From Nostoc sp. LEGE 12450 (GTDB taxonomy: Bacteria; Cyanobacteriota; Cyanobacteriia; Cyanobacteriales; Nostocaceae), in assembly GCF_015206895.1 (NCBI RefSeq), contig NZ_JADEXU010000001.1, forward strand, positions 48,258-112,257: a stretch of DNA of 64,000 nucleotides, read 5' to 3'. Every line of letters begins with the position of its first letter. Within the stretch, counting starts at the first letter, position 1. Below the pieces are notes generated by a model, which ran no database searches, was not told the origin of the DNA, and worked only from the letters and a program-made list of their open reading frames with translations. The position numbers and the translations under genes are program-made. Below, one piece after another: positions 17,867 through 27,979 of the stretch.

Positions 17867-18955
17867 CTACAAGACTTTGCACTGACCATGATGCCGTAAC
17901 AAATGGTCACATAGTACCAACGCCACCATTGCCTCAACCATTGGCACTGCACGCGGTAATACACAAGGATCGTGTCGTCCTTTTGCTGCTAAAAGCGTTT
18001 CTTCGCCCTCACTAGTTACAGTCTTCTGTTCTTTTCTAATTGTTGCTGTCGGCTTAAATGCAACTCGCAAAATGATATTTTCTCCGTTGGAAATTCCCCC
18101 TTGAATACCGCCAGAACGGTTTGTTACTGTACGGATTTCACCATTTTGATCGATATAAAATTCGTCATTATGCTCAATTCCCGTTAGTAGCGTTCCCGCA
18201 AAACCGGAACCAATTTCAAAGCCTTTGCTAGCAGGGAGAGACATGACACCCTTAGCAATATCAGCTTCTAATTTATCAAATACTGGTTCGCCCAAACCTT
18301 TCGGTACATTTCGCGCCACACATTCTACGACACCGCCAATAGAATCGCCTTGTCTACCTATTTGCTCAATCAATTCAATCATGCGATCGCCACATTCAGC
18401 ATCGGGACAGCGAACGATGTTGCTTTCTACTTGCTCTAAGGTGACAGTATTTGGATCGACTACACCTTCTAAGTCTTTGATGCGCTTAACGTAAGCAATA
18501 ATTTCGACATTAGCAACTTGAAGGAGAATTTTTTTAGCGATCGCACCTGCTGCTACTCTCCCGATTGTCTCACGCGCTGACGACCTACCCCCACCTTGCC
18601 AATTGCGAATGCCATATTTTGCATCATAGGTTGCATCCGCGTGAGAAGGCCGATACTTATGTGCCATCTCGTCATAATCTTGGGGACGAGTATCTTGATT
18701 ACGTACCAAAATTGTTATAGGCGTTCCCAGTGTTTTGCCTTCAAATACTCCTGAGATAATCTCGCAGGTATCAGCTTCTTTGCGGGGAGTCGTAATTTTA
18801 CTTTGTCCCGGCCGCCTTCTATCTAGTTCTACCTGAATTTCTTCTGCCGAAATTTCTAGTTGTGGAGGACAACCATCAATCACAACCCCCACACCGCCGC
18901 CGTGAGACTCGCCAAAAGTACTAATACGAAATAAATGACCAAAAATATTGCCCAT
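17867..18955 (-). CDS. aroC: Chorismate synthase
   Basis: 362 aa, full family length. It converts 5-enolpyruvylshikimate-3-phosphate to chorismate using reduced FMN, the final shikimate-pathway step toward aromatic amino acids, quinones and folate. The signature GESHGGGVG is near residue 15, the [17 protein letters not shown] segment near 122, and the [14 protein letters not shown] motif near the C-terminus. The start at ATG 18955 gives [19 protein letters not shown], as expected. It is monocistronic here, convergent with the DUF3288 gene. Confidence 0.97.
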   Translation of the reverse strand: MGNIFGHLFRISTFGESHGGGVGVVIDGCPPQLEISAEEIQVELDRRRPGQSKITTPRKEADTCEIISGVFEGKTLGTPITILVRNQDTRPQDYDEMAHKYRPSHADATYDAKYGIRNWQGGGRSSARETIGRVAAGAIAKKILLQVANVEIIAYVKRIKDLEGVVDPNTVTLEQVESNIVRCPDAECGDRMIELIEQIGRQGDSIGGVVECVARNVPKGLGEPVFDKLEADIAKGVMSLPASKGFEIGSGFAGTLLTGIEHNDEFYIDQNGEIRTVTNRSGGIQGGISNGENIILRVAFKPTATIRKEQKTVTSEGEETLLAAKGRHDPCVLPRAVPMVEAMVALVLCDHLLRHHGQCKVL

Positions 18956-19555
18956 GATTTTGAGGAAAAAGGTGAGGCTTATGTATTCTACCTAGAGTTC
19001 TTCCAAAAGTTTTCCTTTGCTTTTTGTACAATTTTTCGCTATTTTCTAGTATTTATGCAACAGTATCATTTCAGTTCAGGTGATGAAAGCGGACGCACAT
19101 AGATTATCTTCTCAAAGAGCAAATTGCCATGCAAGGGTTACACCTGCCGGGAAATCTAACAATTCACAACAGCTTAATTATGGGTTAACCGATAGATATG
19201 GTGAAAACATTAAGCTCTTTCGCCAACCACAACTGCCACGTAAATACAAGCCACAAAAATACGGAACAAAGCTTCTATTTTATACTCTTCATCTATCCAA
19301 ATTCGTTCAAAATTATGGAGTGGCAATTTAACATTATCTGGCTATGATAGTTGTGTATTGTCAGAGTTTTGTTTTGGTAGCTTGGATATAGTGGTAAACC
19401 AAACTTTTCATTACCTCAGTAAAAGCAAACTGCTGCATTTGCAATTAGGCTAATGACGATCGCATTCAGTTTGGTATTATATTTTTAATATTGCTGTAAT
19501 CGATATTTTTCAATCTCTTCAGAGGAAAATGAAACCCAATTTGTTCTTCTCTTGA

Positions 19556-19680
19556 GCCATAAAATAGTGATAGGTATGATTTTTGCATACCATCATATTA
19601 TGATGAGGGATTACAATTTAAGCGCTATTTAAAAAATACCAATTCCTCTGTCCTAACCTGCGGAATGTGGGTTTTACGAT
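19556..19680 (+). repeat. Upstream copy of a duplicated leader element
   Basis: It contains in order ATAAAATAG, GATGAGG, AGCGCTATTT, CTCTGT and AACCTGCGGAATGTGGG. The same blocks in the same order occur in the next copy (19695-19803), 122-140 nt downstream. It sits in the 868-bp gap (18956-19823) between aroC and the hybrid kinase; the rest of that gap has no supported gene. Confidence 0.65.
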
Positions 19681-19694
19681 AGACTTTTCTTAAA

Positions 19695-19803
19695 ATCATA
19701 AAATAGAGGGTATGGTAAAATCTTTACATAGATGAGGATTTTAGCGCTATTTCAAAAATAGTAATCTCTCTGTGATAACCTGCGGGATGTGGGCTTGAAC
19801 TCT
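19695..19803 (+). repeat. Downstream copy of the duplicated leader element
   Basis: The same ordered blocks as the upstream copy end about 20 nt before the kinase start codon. AGCGCTATTTCAAAAATAG contains a small hairpin (CTATTT/AAATAG). The conserved AACCTGCGGGATGTGGG block is closest to the gene. It may be a cis-acting leader or a dispersed repeat; the sequence alone cannot decide. Confidence 0.55.
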
Positions 19804-19823
19804 ATCCGCTCAATTTATTCACG

Positions 19824-22800
19824 ATGTCTCAGCAACAGCGCACCCTCTTAATTATCGATGGTTCACCAGAAGATCGAGAACTTTATCGGCGGTATTTGTT
19901 GCACGATCGCGAATATTCTTACAATTTCCTAGAAGCGACTCTGGGACAGCAAGGGCTAGAACTCTGGCAGCAACACCAACCAGATGCGATTTTACTTGAT
20001 TATCGGCTGCCTGATATAGACGGACTAGAATTTCTGGCTAAATTGCAAACCTCAACCCAACAGGCGTGTCTACCTGTGATTATTGTCACAGGACAGGGCA
20101 ATGAGGCGATCGCAGTTCAAGCGATGAAAGCGGGCGCACAAGATTATATTGTCAAAAAGCAAATTACCGCACAAGGGCTGCAAATAGCAATCAATGGGGC
20201 AATTGAAACAGTGCGGCTACGCACCCAACTGCAACAGCGTATTGAACGAGAGCGCGTAGTCGCGCAGATTACTCAGCAAATTCATCAGTCCCTGAATCTG
20301 GATGAAATTCTCCAGACAACTGTAGCCGAGGTGCGGCAGTTTCTTCAGACAGATCGTGTCCTGGTTTTTCGGTTAAATCCTGACGGAGATGGGACAGTCA
20401 TGGCAGAATCGGTTGGGACAGAATGGCGATCGCTTCTTTCTTCCACTATCCAAGATCCCTGCCTAGCTGAGAGCTACATCGCCCCGAATCGACCGCAAGT
20501 CAGGTATGATCCCGCCTTGCTCAAGAATTATATCGAACGCTATTATCAGGGGCAAGTAACGGCAGTATCAGACATTAATGACAGCAGTATTCATTCATGC
20601 CACGGTGAATTGTTGGCACAGTTTCAAGTCAAAGCTCATCTGGTTGTACCAATTCTGCAAGACAACCAGTTTTGGGGATTGCTGATTGCTCATCATTGTA
20701 CCTCCCCTCGATTTTGGCAGCCCTTAGAAATTGACTTGCTTAAAGAGTTGGCAACTCAGATGAGTATCGCTTTGCGACAGGCAGAACTGTATGAGCAGGC
20801 ACAGCATGAACTAAAGGAACGCCAACAGGTAGAAGCGGAACTGCGCCAAAGCGAAGAACATCTGCGATTAGCATTGTCAGCCTCTCGGATGGGAACGTGG
20901 AACTGGAATATCCAAACGGGAAAAATTACTTGGTCGGATAATCTAGAAGCCTTATTTGGGCTGCAACCAGGAGAGTTTGACGGCTCATTCGAGATGTTTG
21001 CCGCGCGAGTCCACCCTGAAGATCGCGATCGCGTGCTGATAGCCGTCGAGCTTGCTGTCGACACCGGAGAAGAATATGACATTGAATTTCGAGTGGTATA
21101 TCCTAATGGCACAATTCGCTGGGCACTGAGCCAGGGTAAGGTGCTCTATGACCAAGATGGGCAACCAATTCAGATGGCTGGTATCGATCTAGATATCACT
21201 GAACGCAAACGGTCAGCCGAAACTCTGCGCGAGAGTGAGGAGCGTTTTCGGCAACTTGCAGAAAATATTGATGCGGTGTTCTGGATCAGAGAAGTGTCTG
21301 AAAATCGAGTTAGCTATGTCAGTCCTGCTTATGAACGACTGTGGAGATTGAACCCGCAAGAATTGTATCAAGGACAACAAGCATGGGTCGATCGCATCCA
21401 CCCAGAGGATCGAGAATCGACAGACAGAGCGTTTCATGAAAAAGCTGTCGCAGGTAAATTTGATGAGGAATATCGGATTATTTTACCCAATGGTAATATT
21501 CGCTGGGTTCACGATCGCTGTTTTCCACTTCGAGATGAAACAGGAGAGATTTATCGTTTTGCAGGTATTACCGAAGACATCAGCACTCGCAAACACTCTC
21601 TCGCAGCTCTCCAAGAAAGCGAAGAACGCTTCCGCACATCTGTTGAAAATATGCTGGACTGCTTTGGGGTATACCGCGCTGTGCGGAATGGGCAAGGGCA
21701 GATTGTCGATTTTGTAACTGAATATGTAAATGATGCGGCTTGTCTCAACAATCAAATAACTTATGAGCAGCAGATTGGGCGAGGGTTGTGTGAATTATTA
21801 CCAGGGCATCGTCACAGTGGATTGTTTGATGAATACTGCCAGGTAGTAGAAACAGGACAGCCGCTCATTAAAGACAGTTTAATTTATGAAGATGAGTACG
21901 GAAAACAACGCTTAGTTAGAGCCTTTGATATCCGCGTGGCTAAATTTGGAGATGGATTTGTTGCCACTTGGCGAGATATCACTGTTCGCCAACAAACACA
22001 AGTTGCCCTGCGCCAGAGTGAAGAATTTAAAAACCGCATTTTAGACAGCAGTCCTGACTGCATCAAGGTATTAAGCCTCGATGGGCGGCTGCTGTACATG
22101 AACACAGGTGGACTGTGTTTGATGGAAATTGATGACTTAAATTCCTATCTCAATACTGAATGGCTCGGTTTCTGGGCAGGCAGTTCTCGGGAACAGGCAG
22201 AGGAGGCACTCGCTGCCACTAAAACAGGCGAAGTCAGCATTTTTCGCGGATACTGCCCAACTGCAAAAGGCACTCCCAAATGGTGGGAAGTGGTCGTTAG
22301 CCCGATTTTGGATGGCTCTGGGCAGCTGGAACGAATCTTGTTGATTTCACGAGACATCACCGATCGCAAAAAGACAGAACTCCTGTTGCAGGAGAGCGAA
22401 GCCCGGTTGAAATTGGCGTACAAAGCTACGCAATCGGGATTATGGGACTGGGACATTACCCGCAACAGAGCTCATGTATCTGAAGAGTACATTAATCTGT
22501 TTGGGCTTGACCCAACCACAAAGGAAATCACCTATGAACTGTGGTTAACTATCCTGCACCCAGACGATCGCACCTCAGCCAATGAAGCGGTGAGTCACAC
22601 CATTCAGCAACAGCAAGAGCAGTATGAAGATGATTTCCGCATTATACATCCCGATGGCATTCGCTGGTTAGCGGCTAGAGGTCAGGTTTTCTATGATGCT
22701 GTGGGCAATGCAATACGGATGGTAGGCAACGTCCAGGATATCACCGCTCGCAAACAAGCTGAAATCGAACGCGATCGCCTATTGCAACTAGAACAAGCAG

Positions 22801-23960
22801 CCAGAGCCGAAGCCGAACGCGCAAATCGGATCAAAGATGAGTTTCTGGCCATTCTCTCCCATGAATTGCGATCGCCTCTTAACCCGATTCTAGGCTGGAC
22901 AAAACTGCTGCAAACCCGCAAATTTAGTGAAACTAAAACAGCTGAAGCCTTAGCCGCCATCGAACGCAACGCCAAACTGCAAACTCAACTGATTGACGAC
23001 TTGCTAGATGTTGCCAAGATTCTGCGCGGCAAACTCAGCATAGATGCGACTCCTGTGAATCTGGCATTTGTGATTGAATCTGCAATAGACACGGTAAGAA
23101 CCGCAGCTGTTGCTAAATCAATTTTGTTGCATCCAGTGTTACCGAATATTGGGCAAGTCTCTGGAGATTCCAACCGTCTGCAACAGATAGTTTGGAATTT
23201 ACTTTCCAATGCTATCAAGTTTACCCCCAAGGGAGGACGGGTTGAAATCCAACTAGAGCAAGTAGATGAGCAGGCACACATTATCGTCCGTGACACAGGC
23301 AAAGGCATTAACCCTGAATTTCTCCCATACATTTTTGAGTCATTCCGTCAAGAAGATGTCTCAATTACTCGCAAGTATGGCGGGTTAGGATTGGGATTAG
23401 CGATCGTCCGTCAGTTAGTTGAGGCTCACGGGGGCACCATCACGGCTGACAGTCCTGGTGAAGGTTTAGGAGCCACCTTTACAGTCCAGTTGCCACTGCT
23501 GAATCTTCAACCAGAAATCAAGCAGACAGATGAGTTGCTACAACCAGGACTTGAACTCACGGGAATTCGAGTCCTGACAGTGGATGATGACTCCGATGCC
23601 CGTGAGCTATTAACAGTATTGCTTGCTGAATACGGAGCCCAAGTCTTGACTGTTGCTTCTGCCACAGAAGTGTTGGCAAACCTGGAGTCCTTTCAACCCG
23701 ATGTATTAGTTAGTGATATTGGGATGCCTGAAGTCGATGGCTATAACCTGATTCAACAGATCCGAGCTTTAACCCCCGAAAAAGGCGGACAAATTCCAGC
23801 GATCGCTTTAACTGCTTATGCCAGAGTTGATGATTCCCAGCGAGCTATAACTAGTGGCTATCAACGGCACGTTACCAAGCCCCTCGATCCAGAAGAGTTA
23901 GTTCAAGCTGTGATGGCACTTGCACAGATCAAGATTGGCAAATCGGAATCATCACAATAG
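19824..23960 (+). CDS. Hybrid sensor histidine kinase (REC-GAF-five PAS-HisKA-HATPase-REC)
   Basis: 1378 aa, no membrane segment. An N-terminal receiver (Asp in LLDYRLPD near 57) is followed by a GAF domain (about 155-325), five PAS/PAC modules between about 345 and 985, HisKA with FLAILSHELRSPLNP near 1010, HATPase_c with NLLSNAIKFTP and GLGLGLAIV, and a C-terminal receiver (LVSDIGMP near 1297). All phosphorelay residues are present. A kinase with receivers at both ends can be both input and output of a relay. The ligand is unknown. No separate response regulator follows. The start at ATG 19824 gives MSQQQRTLLIIDG. Confidence 0.93.
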   Translation: MSQQQRTLLIIDGSPEDRELYRRYLLHDREYSYNFLEATLGQQGLELWQQHQPDAILLDYRLPDIDGLEFLAKLQTSTQQACLPVIIVTGQGNEAIAVQAMKAGAQDYIVKKQITAQGLQIAINGAIETVRLRTQLQQRIERERVVAQITQQIHQSLNLDEILQTTVAEVRQFLQTDRVLVFRLNPDGDGTVMAESVGTEWRSLLSSTIQDPCLAESYIAPNRPQVRYDPALLKNYIERYYQGQVTAVSDINDSSIHSCHGELLAQFQVKAHLVVPILQDNQFWGLLIAHHCTSPRFWQPLEIDLLKELATQMSIALRQAELYEQAQHELKERQQVEAELRQSEEHLRLALSASRMGTWNWNIQTGKITWSDNLEALFGLQPGEFDGSFEMFAARVHPEDRDRVLIAVELAVDTGEEYDIEFRVVYPNGTIRWALSQGKVLYDQDGQPIQMAGIDLDITERKRSAETLRESEERFRQLAENIDAVFWIREVSENRVSYVSPAYERLWRLNPQELYQGQQAWVDRIHPEDRESTDRAFHEKAVAGKFDEEYRIILPNGNIRWVHDRCFPLRDETGEIYRFAGITEDISTRKHSLAALQESEERFRTSVENMLDCFGVYRAVRNGQGQIVDFVTEYVNDAACLNNQITYEQQIGRGLCELLPGHRHSGLFDEYCQVVETGQPLIKDSLIYEDEYGKQRLVRAFDIRVAKFGDGFVATWRDITVRQQTQVALRQSEEFKNRILDSSPDCIKVLSLDGRLLYMNTGGLCLMEIDDLNSYLNTEWLGFWAGSSREQAEEALAATKTGEVSIFRGYCPTAKGTPKWWEVVVSPILDGSGQLERILLISRDITDRKKTELLLQESEARLKLAYKATQSGLWDWDITRNRAHVSEEYINLFGLDPTTKEITYELWLTILHPDDRTSANEAVSHTIQQQQEQYEDDFRIIHPDGIRWLAARGQVFYDAVGNAIRMVGNVQDITARKQAEIERDRLLQLEQAARAEAERANRIKDEFLAILSHELRSPLNPILGWTKLLQTRKFSETKTAEALAAIERNAKLQTQLIDDLLDVAKILRGKLSIDATPVNLAFVIESAIDTVRTAAVAKSILLHPVLPNIGQVSGDSNRLQQIVWNLLSNAIKFTPKGGRVEIQLEQVDEQAHIIVRDTGKGINPEFLPYIFESFRQEDVSITRKYGGLGLGLAIVRQLVEAHGGTITADSPGEGLGATFTVQLPLLNLQPEIKQTDELLQPGLELTGIRVLTVDDDSDARELLTVLLAEYGAQVLTVASATEVLANLESFQPDVLVSDIGMPEVDGYNLIQQIRALTPEKGGQIPAIALTAYARVDDSQRAITSGYQRHVTKPLDPEELVQAVMALAQIKIGKSESSQ

Positions 23961-24301
23961 ACTTCTTGCAGAAGTGGGGTAAAGGGTAAGGGATAAAAGG
24001 GGAAGGGATAGAATTTCCCCAAACCCAGTAACCTTTACCATACACCCCAACATCTTGGCATTTAGTACTTTTGTAAGATGTCTAATGAATGTGGCTTCCT
24101 GTCCCAGTTCGGAAACACAATGTAATATGCCTTTGTGTTTTTAGCCCAAATCTCTACAGCTAGCTTCATTGATATAGGCTATCGCTTGATAAGAAACTAC
24201 AGGTTAGCAGTTATGGAAATACAAAGATTAACTAACCGCAGAGATGCATAGAACATAAAGAGGTTGATGGTTAAGATTTTATCTGAAATCATGTTCGCAA
24301 A
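23961..24301. other. Intergenic region after the hybrid kinase
   Basis: 341 bp. A small hairpin (ACTTCTTGCAGAAGT, 23962-23976) follows the kinase stop, without a U-run. A purine-rich GGGTAAGGGATAAAAGGGG tract follows. No gene seen. Confidence 0.35.
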
Positions 24302-24781
24302 TCAGATATAATTCCTATATGAGTAAAGGGTAAGACCTAAACCAAATACGCCAAATGTAACGCAAATAGCGGCAGCTAAGTTGAGACTATTGGAATTGTC
24401 TTGAGTAACAGTAATCAATGTTTCTTGAGAATTACTTATGAAAGTATTAATCTTATTTACAATTTTTTGAGCTTCAGATTGGAAGGGATATATAAAAACA
24501 TCAGATACTTTGCCGGAATTACTCAAAAAAGTAACATAGTAATCGTAGCGTTCATTATAGTGCCCTTCAACTTTTGCCCCCCTAAACTCTTCTCCAAAGT
24601 AGGTTTTTACACTTGACTTCCACTCATTGGAATAAGTTAATTGACAATTAATTTGAGTTGTTCTTTCACAAGTAAAATTTGTCACTTTATATAGCTCAAA
24701 AAATGCTATAAATCCAAAAAATATAAAGAAAATACAACCAATAGAAAAGCAATTTATCGATTTATGAAAATTTGAAGGCAT
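24302..24781 (-). CDS. Small membrane protein of unknown function
   Basis: 159 aa. A hydrophobic helix near 11-31 (CIFFIFFGFIAFFELY) and another near 133-152 bracket an extracytoplasmic or periplasmic-sized loop of about 100 residues with two Cys (CERTTQINCQ) that could form a disulfide. I do not recognise the family. Base composition is more AT-rich than its neighbours, hinting at a recently acquired or fast-evolving gene. It is flanked by long intergenic regions and not in an obvious operon. Confidence 0.5.
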   Translation of the reverse strand: MPSNFHKSINCFSIGCIFFIFFGFIAFFELYKVTNFTCERTTQINCQLTYSNEWKSSVKTYFGEEFRGAKVEGHYNERYDYYVTFLSNSGKVSDVFIYPFQSEAQKIVNKINTFISNSQETLITVTQDNSNSLNLAAAICVTFGVFGLGLTLYSYRNYI

Positions 24782-25082
24782 TAAAACCTTAACTCCCTAT
24801 TTTTTTAAATAACTTTCTGCTTTCTAGCTAGCCATATTAATCATTATCGGCTAGTATCTAGAGTCTATACAATAGTTAGATTAAAGAACAAAACCAGGTA
24901 TTTTTGGTATTGAGTTTCGCAATACAGTCGATTCAGGGGCAAGAGGGAGAGACTTGGATTTATCGTTAGTAAGTTGGAGTAGCATTCGCAATTGTGATCG
25001 CAGCCACAATCGCAATATATAAAAATTATTTTTAGTGTATCAGTAAACCCAAGTTTCGACTTATTTTATTTTTAGTAAACTT

Positions 25083-25127
25083 CTTGCAAAATTCTCTTCA
25101 CGCGGTAGAATAACGAAATTTTGCAAG
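25083..25127 (+). promoter_or_regulatory. 5'-leader hairpin overlapping the spp ribosome site
   Basis: A perfect 11-bp stem, CTTGCAAAATT (25083-25093) with AATTTTGCAAG (25117-25127), has a 23-nt loop and ends 10 nt before the spp ATG. The only purine-rich ribosome-site candidate (AAGAG) lies on its 3' arm and would be masked. The remainder of the 24782-25137 gap holds nothing I can name. Confidence 0.5.
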
Positions 25128-25137
25128 AGTTCTAATT

Positions 25138-25896
25138 ATGAAACCATTTCTTTTTGTAACCGACCTAGATGACACCCTCGTATATCGGACTACGGGCGAT
25201 GACAGCGCTTTACCAGAACTAAATCAACTGCTGAGTCAACATCGCCAAGAATACGGCACTAAAATTGTTTATTCTACTGGGCGATCGCCTGTACTTTACA
25301 AAGAACTCCAAGCTCAAAAAAACCTTTTGCAACCGGATGCCCTTGTCCTTTCTGTGGGTACGGAAATTTATCTCAATGGTGCTGATACTCCAGACTCAGA
25401 TTGGTCAGAAATTCTCTCTCCGGGATGGGAACGGGAAGTTGTATTATCTATTACCCGGAAATACCGTGAGTTAGTTCGGCAACCAGATTCAGAACAGCGT
25501 GCCTTCAAAGTGAGCTTTTTTTTAGAACAAGAAGCATCTGCGAATGTTCTACCACAACTTGAAGCAGAGTTGCAGAAATCTAAATTAAATGTAAAGTTAA
25601 TCTACAGTAGCGGTATTGACCTTGACATTGTACCCCATAGCAGCGATAAAGGTCAGGCAATGCAGTTTTTACGCCAGAAGTGGAAATTTGCAGCAGAACA
25701 AACAGTTGTCTGTGGTGATTCAGGTAATGATATTGCTTTATTTGCTGTAGGCAACGAACGGGGAATCATTGTCGGGAATGCCCGCAAAGAGTTACTCCAG
25801 TGGCACAATGAGCATCCCGCCGAACACCGCTACCTGGCTTCATGTTTTTGTGCAGGTGGAATTATCGAAGGCTTAAATTATTTTGGTCTCTTGTAA
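25138..25896 (+). CDS. spp: Sucrose-phosphate phosphatase (HAD-IIB)
   Basis: 252 aa, the size of cyanobacterial SPP. HAD motif I is DLDDTL (residues 9-14), motif II is STGRS near 46, and motif IV is GDSGND near 194, with a lysine in SSDKGQA near 170. It hydrolyses sucrose-6-phosphate to sucrose, the step after sucrose-phosphate synthase. In filamentous cyanobacteria sucrose is an osmolyte and the carbon carrier to heterocysts. Its stop codon overlaps the ruvA start by one base (TAATG), so the two are translationally linked. A leader hairpin precedes it. Confidence 0.88.
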   Translation: MKPFLFVTDLDDTLVYRTTGDDSALPELNQLLSQHRQEYGTKIVYSTGRSPVLYKELQAQKNLLQPDALVLSVGTEIYLNGADTPDSDWSEILSPGWEREVVLSITRKYRELVRQPDSEQRAFKVSFFLEQEASANVLPQLEAELQKSKLNVKLIYSSGIDLDIVPHSSDKGQAMQFLRQKWKFAAEQTVVCGDSGNDIALFAVGNERGIIVGNARKELLQWHNEHPAEHRYLASCFCAGGIIEGLNYFGLL

Positions 25897-26528
25897 TGAT
25901 TAGTTATTTAAAAGGTATAGTCGCTGGTATCCAAACAATTGGCGCTAATCGCGTGGTTCTGACTCTGGAAGTGAATGGCTTGGGGTACGATTTGCAAGTT
26001 CCCCAACGCCTAGCAAACCAATTACCAGAATCGGGAGGAGTGGCGCAAATTTTTACCCATTTCCAAATTCGCGAAGAAGTGCCCTACTTGTATGGCTTTG
26101 CTTCCCCAGCCGAACGCGATTTATTTCGCCACTTGCTGACTGTCACAGGGATTGGTGCAGCCTTAGCGATCGCACTCCTAGACACTCTGGAACTACCAGA
26201 TTTAGTCCAAGCAATTATCGCTGGCAATACACAAATCCTCATTCAGGCTCCAGGTGTCGGTAAAAAAATCGCAGAGCGCATCTGTTTGGAGCTGAAAAGC
26301 AAATTAGTCGAGTGGCGCAAATCAGCCGGGTTCTTCGTCGCTACAGGCGGGCCAGCACCAGGAATTCTCGAAGAGGTGCAAATGACCCTCTTCGCCTTGG
26401 GATATACTGCCCATGAGGTTAGTCACGCCCTGCACGTAGTCAGCGAAGATATTGGTCTACCCAAGGACGCTTATGTAGAAGATTGGATTAAACAAGCGAT
26501 CGCTCATCTCAGTAGCGAACAAGTTTAA
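25896..26528 (+). CDS. ruvA: Holliday junction branch-migration protein RuvA
   Basis: 210 aa from ATG 25896 ([11 protein letters not shown]); the frame is open upstream into spp, but this is the conserved start and overlaps the spp stop by one base. The N-terminal OB fold, the helix-hairpin-helix segments ([29 protein letters not shown]) and a C-terminal domain III ([17 protein letters not shown]) that contacts RuvB are all present. RuvA tetramers hold Holliday junctions while RuvB pumps DNA. Pairing with spp is not functionally obvious. Confidence 0.95.
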   Translation: MISYLKGIVAGIQTIGANRVVLTLEVNGLGYDLQVPQRLANQLPESGGVAQIFTHFQIREEVPYLYGFASPAERDLFRHLLTVTGIGAALAIALLDTLELPDLVQAIIAGNTQILIQAPGVGKKIAERICLELKSKLVEWRKSAGFFVATGGPAPGILEEVQMTLFALGYTAHEVSHALHVVSEDIGLPKDAYVEDWIKQAIAHLSSEQV

Positions 26529-26529
26529 T

Positions 26530-26560
26530 TGTCATTTGTCATTGGTCATTGGTCATTTCT
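26530..26560. repeat. Heptanucleotide repeat TCATTGG
   Basis: About four units of TCATTTG/TCATTGG immediately after the ruvA stop, the same family as the arrays beside pyrFE. Confidence 0.7.
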
Positions 26561-26650
26561 TATTCTCCCCCTGTCCCCCCTTATGCCCACTGACCGAAAA
26601 CAACTCATGATACAAGCCCCTAAATTTATTTATTATTTATGGGGATCATT

Positions 26651-26683
26651 AATTTTGAATTTTGAATTTTGAATTTTGAATTC
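26651..26683. repeat. Heptanucleotide repeat AATTTTG running into bioF
   Basis: Four to five units of AATTTTG end at the bioF coding region. The only available in-frame start codon (TTG 26669) and the first codons (Asn-Phe-Glu-Phe) come from the repeat. Confidence 0.8.
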
Positions 26684-27853
26684 GGAGCGAAGCGACGTGA
26701 TCCTTATGCCTGGCTAGAACAGTCCTTAGCAACAATTCATCGGGCAGACTGGTATCGTTCGGTACAACCTATCAACGGTCGTCCGGGTGCAACGGTGGTT
26801 TTAGCTGGGCAAGAGGTAATTAATTTTGCCAGCAATGACTATTTGGGATTGGCTGGGGATGAGCGGTTGATGGCAGCCGCAACTGCTGCGATCGCAGAAT
26901 TTGGCACTGGTAGTACTGGTTCTAGATTACTCAGTGGGCATCGAGAATTGCATAGGGAGTTAGAAAAGGCGATCGCATCTACCAAACAAACAGAAGATGC
27001 CTTGGTTTTTAGTTCCGGGTATCTAGCTAATTTGGGTGCAATTACCGCCCTTGTGGGCAAGCGAGATTTAATTTTATCTGACCAGTACAATCATTCCAGT
27101 TTGAAAAATGGAGCGATTCTGAGCGGTGCAGCAGTTGTGGAATATCCGCACTGTGATGTGGCAGTACTCAAAACCCAGTTGAGTCAACAACGGCAAAATT
27201 ACCGACGTTGTTTGATTCTTACTGATACTGTCTTCAGCATGGACGGCGATTTATGTCCGTTGCCCGCGCTGTTCGATCTGGCTGATGAATTTAGCTGTAT
27301 GCTGCTAGTCGATGAAGCTCATGCTACCGGCGTACTAGGAAAAACTGGCGCTGGGTGTGTCGAGCATTTTGGGTGTACAGGAAAGCAATTAATTCAAATT
27401 GGGACTTTGAGTAAAGCTTTGGGTAGTTTAGGCGGTTATGTGGCAGGAAGTAGCGCCTTAATTGACTTTTTGCGTAACCGCGCACCCAGTTGGATTTATA
27501 CCACAGGGCTTTCACCTGCTGATACAGCAGCGGCCTTAGCAGCAATCAAGATAGTGCAACAAGAACCGCAACACCTTGCCCAATTGTGGGGGAATATACA
27601 TTACTTGAAAACTTTGCTGCAACAGTTGCCTAACTTAAAATTGCTGCCTTCTGAATCACCCATATTATGCTTTCAATTGCCTAATGCTACAGATGCCCTC
27701 AAAGCTGGAAAACAGCTAAGAGATGCTGGCATTTTTGCTCCAGCAATTCGTCCCCCCACGGTGCCCACAAGTAGAATCAGAATATCTTTAATGGCGACTC
27801 ATAAAGTAGCACATATTGAAAAATTGGTGGCAGCGCTGAAGGATGTTATTTGA
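26669..27853 (+). CDS. bioF: 8-amino-7-oxononanoate synthase
   Basis: 394 aa, PLP-dependent alpha-oxoamine synthase. It condenses pimeloyl-ACP/CoA with alanine in biotin synthesis. Conserved features include [22 protein letters not shown], the DEAHATG cofactor-binding motif near 215 and the Schiff-base lysine in [12 protein letters not shown] near 248. The reading frame can only begin at TTG 26669, because a TGA lies two codons upstream and no ATG or GTG occurs before the conserved DPYAWLE segment. That start lies inside a heptamer repeat with no normal ribosome site. No other bio gene is in the window. Confidence 0.92.
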   Translation: MNFEFGAKRRDPYAWLEQSLATIHRADWYRSVQPINGRPGATVVLAGQEVINFASNDYLGLAGDERLMAAATAAIAEFGTGSTGSRLLSGHRELHRELEKAIASTKQTEDALVFSSGYLANLGAITALVGKRDLILSDQYNHSSLKNGAILSGAAVVEYPHCDVAVLKTQLSQQRQNYRRCLILTDTVFSMDGDLCPLPALFDLADEFSCMLLVDEAHATGVLGKTGAGCVEHFGCTGKQLIQIGTLSKALGSLGGYVAGSSALIDFLRNRAPSWIYTTGLSPADTAAALAAIKIVQQEPQHLAQLWGNIHYLKTLLQQLPNLKLLPSESPILCFQLPNATDALKAGKQLRDAGIFAPAIRPPTVPTSRIRISLMATHKVAHIEKLVAALKDVI

Positions 27854-27854
27854 A

Positions 27855-27970
27855 TGGGGAATTGGGAATTGGGAATTGGGAATGGGGAATGGGGAATGGG
27901 AGAATAAGAAATAACTAATGACTAAGGGCTAAGGACTAATGACAAATGACTAATGACAAATGACTAATGA
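27855..27970. repeat. Mixed heptanucleotide repeats after bioF
   Basis: GGGAATT/GGGAATG units (27855-27902) are followed by ACTAATGACAAATG units (27914-27970). They fill the gap between the convergent bioF and response-regulator genes. Confidence 0.75.
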
Positions 27971-27979
27971 CAAATCCTT

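Noticed and set aside
19080..19331. 83-codon ORF upstream of the hybrid kinase
   Set aside because: Low-quality composition, no family resemblance, no ribosome site; likely chance.
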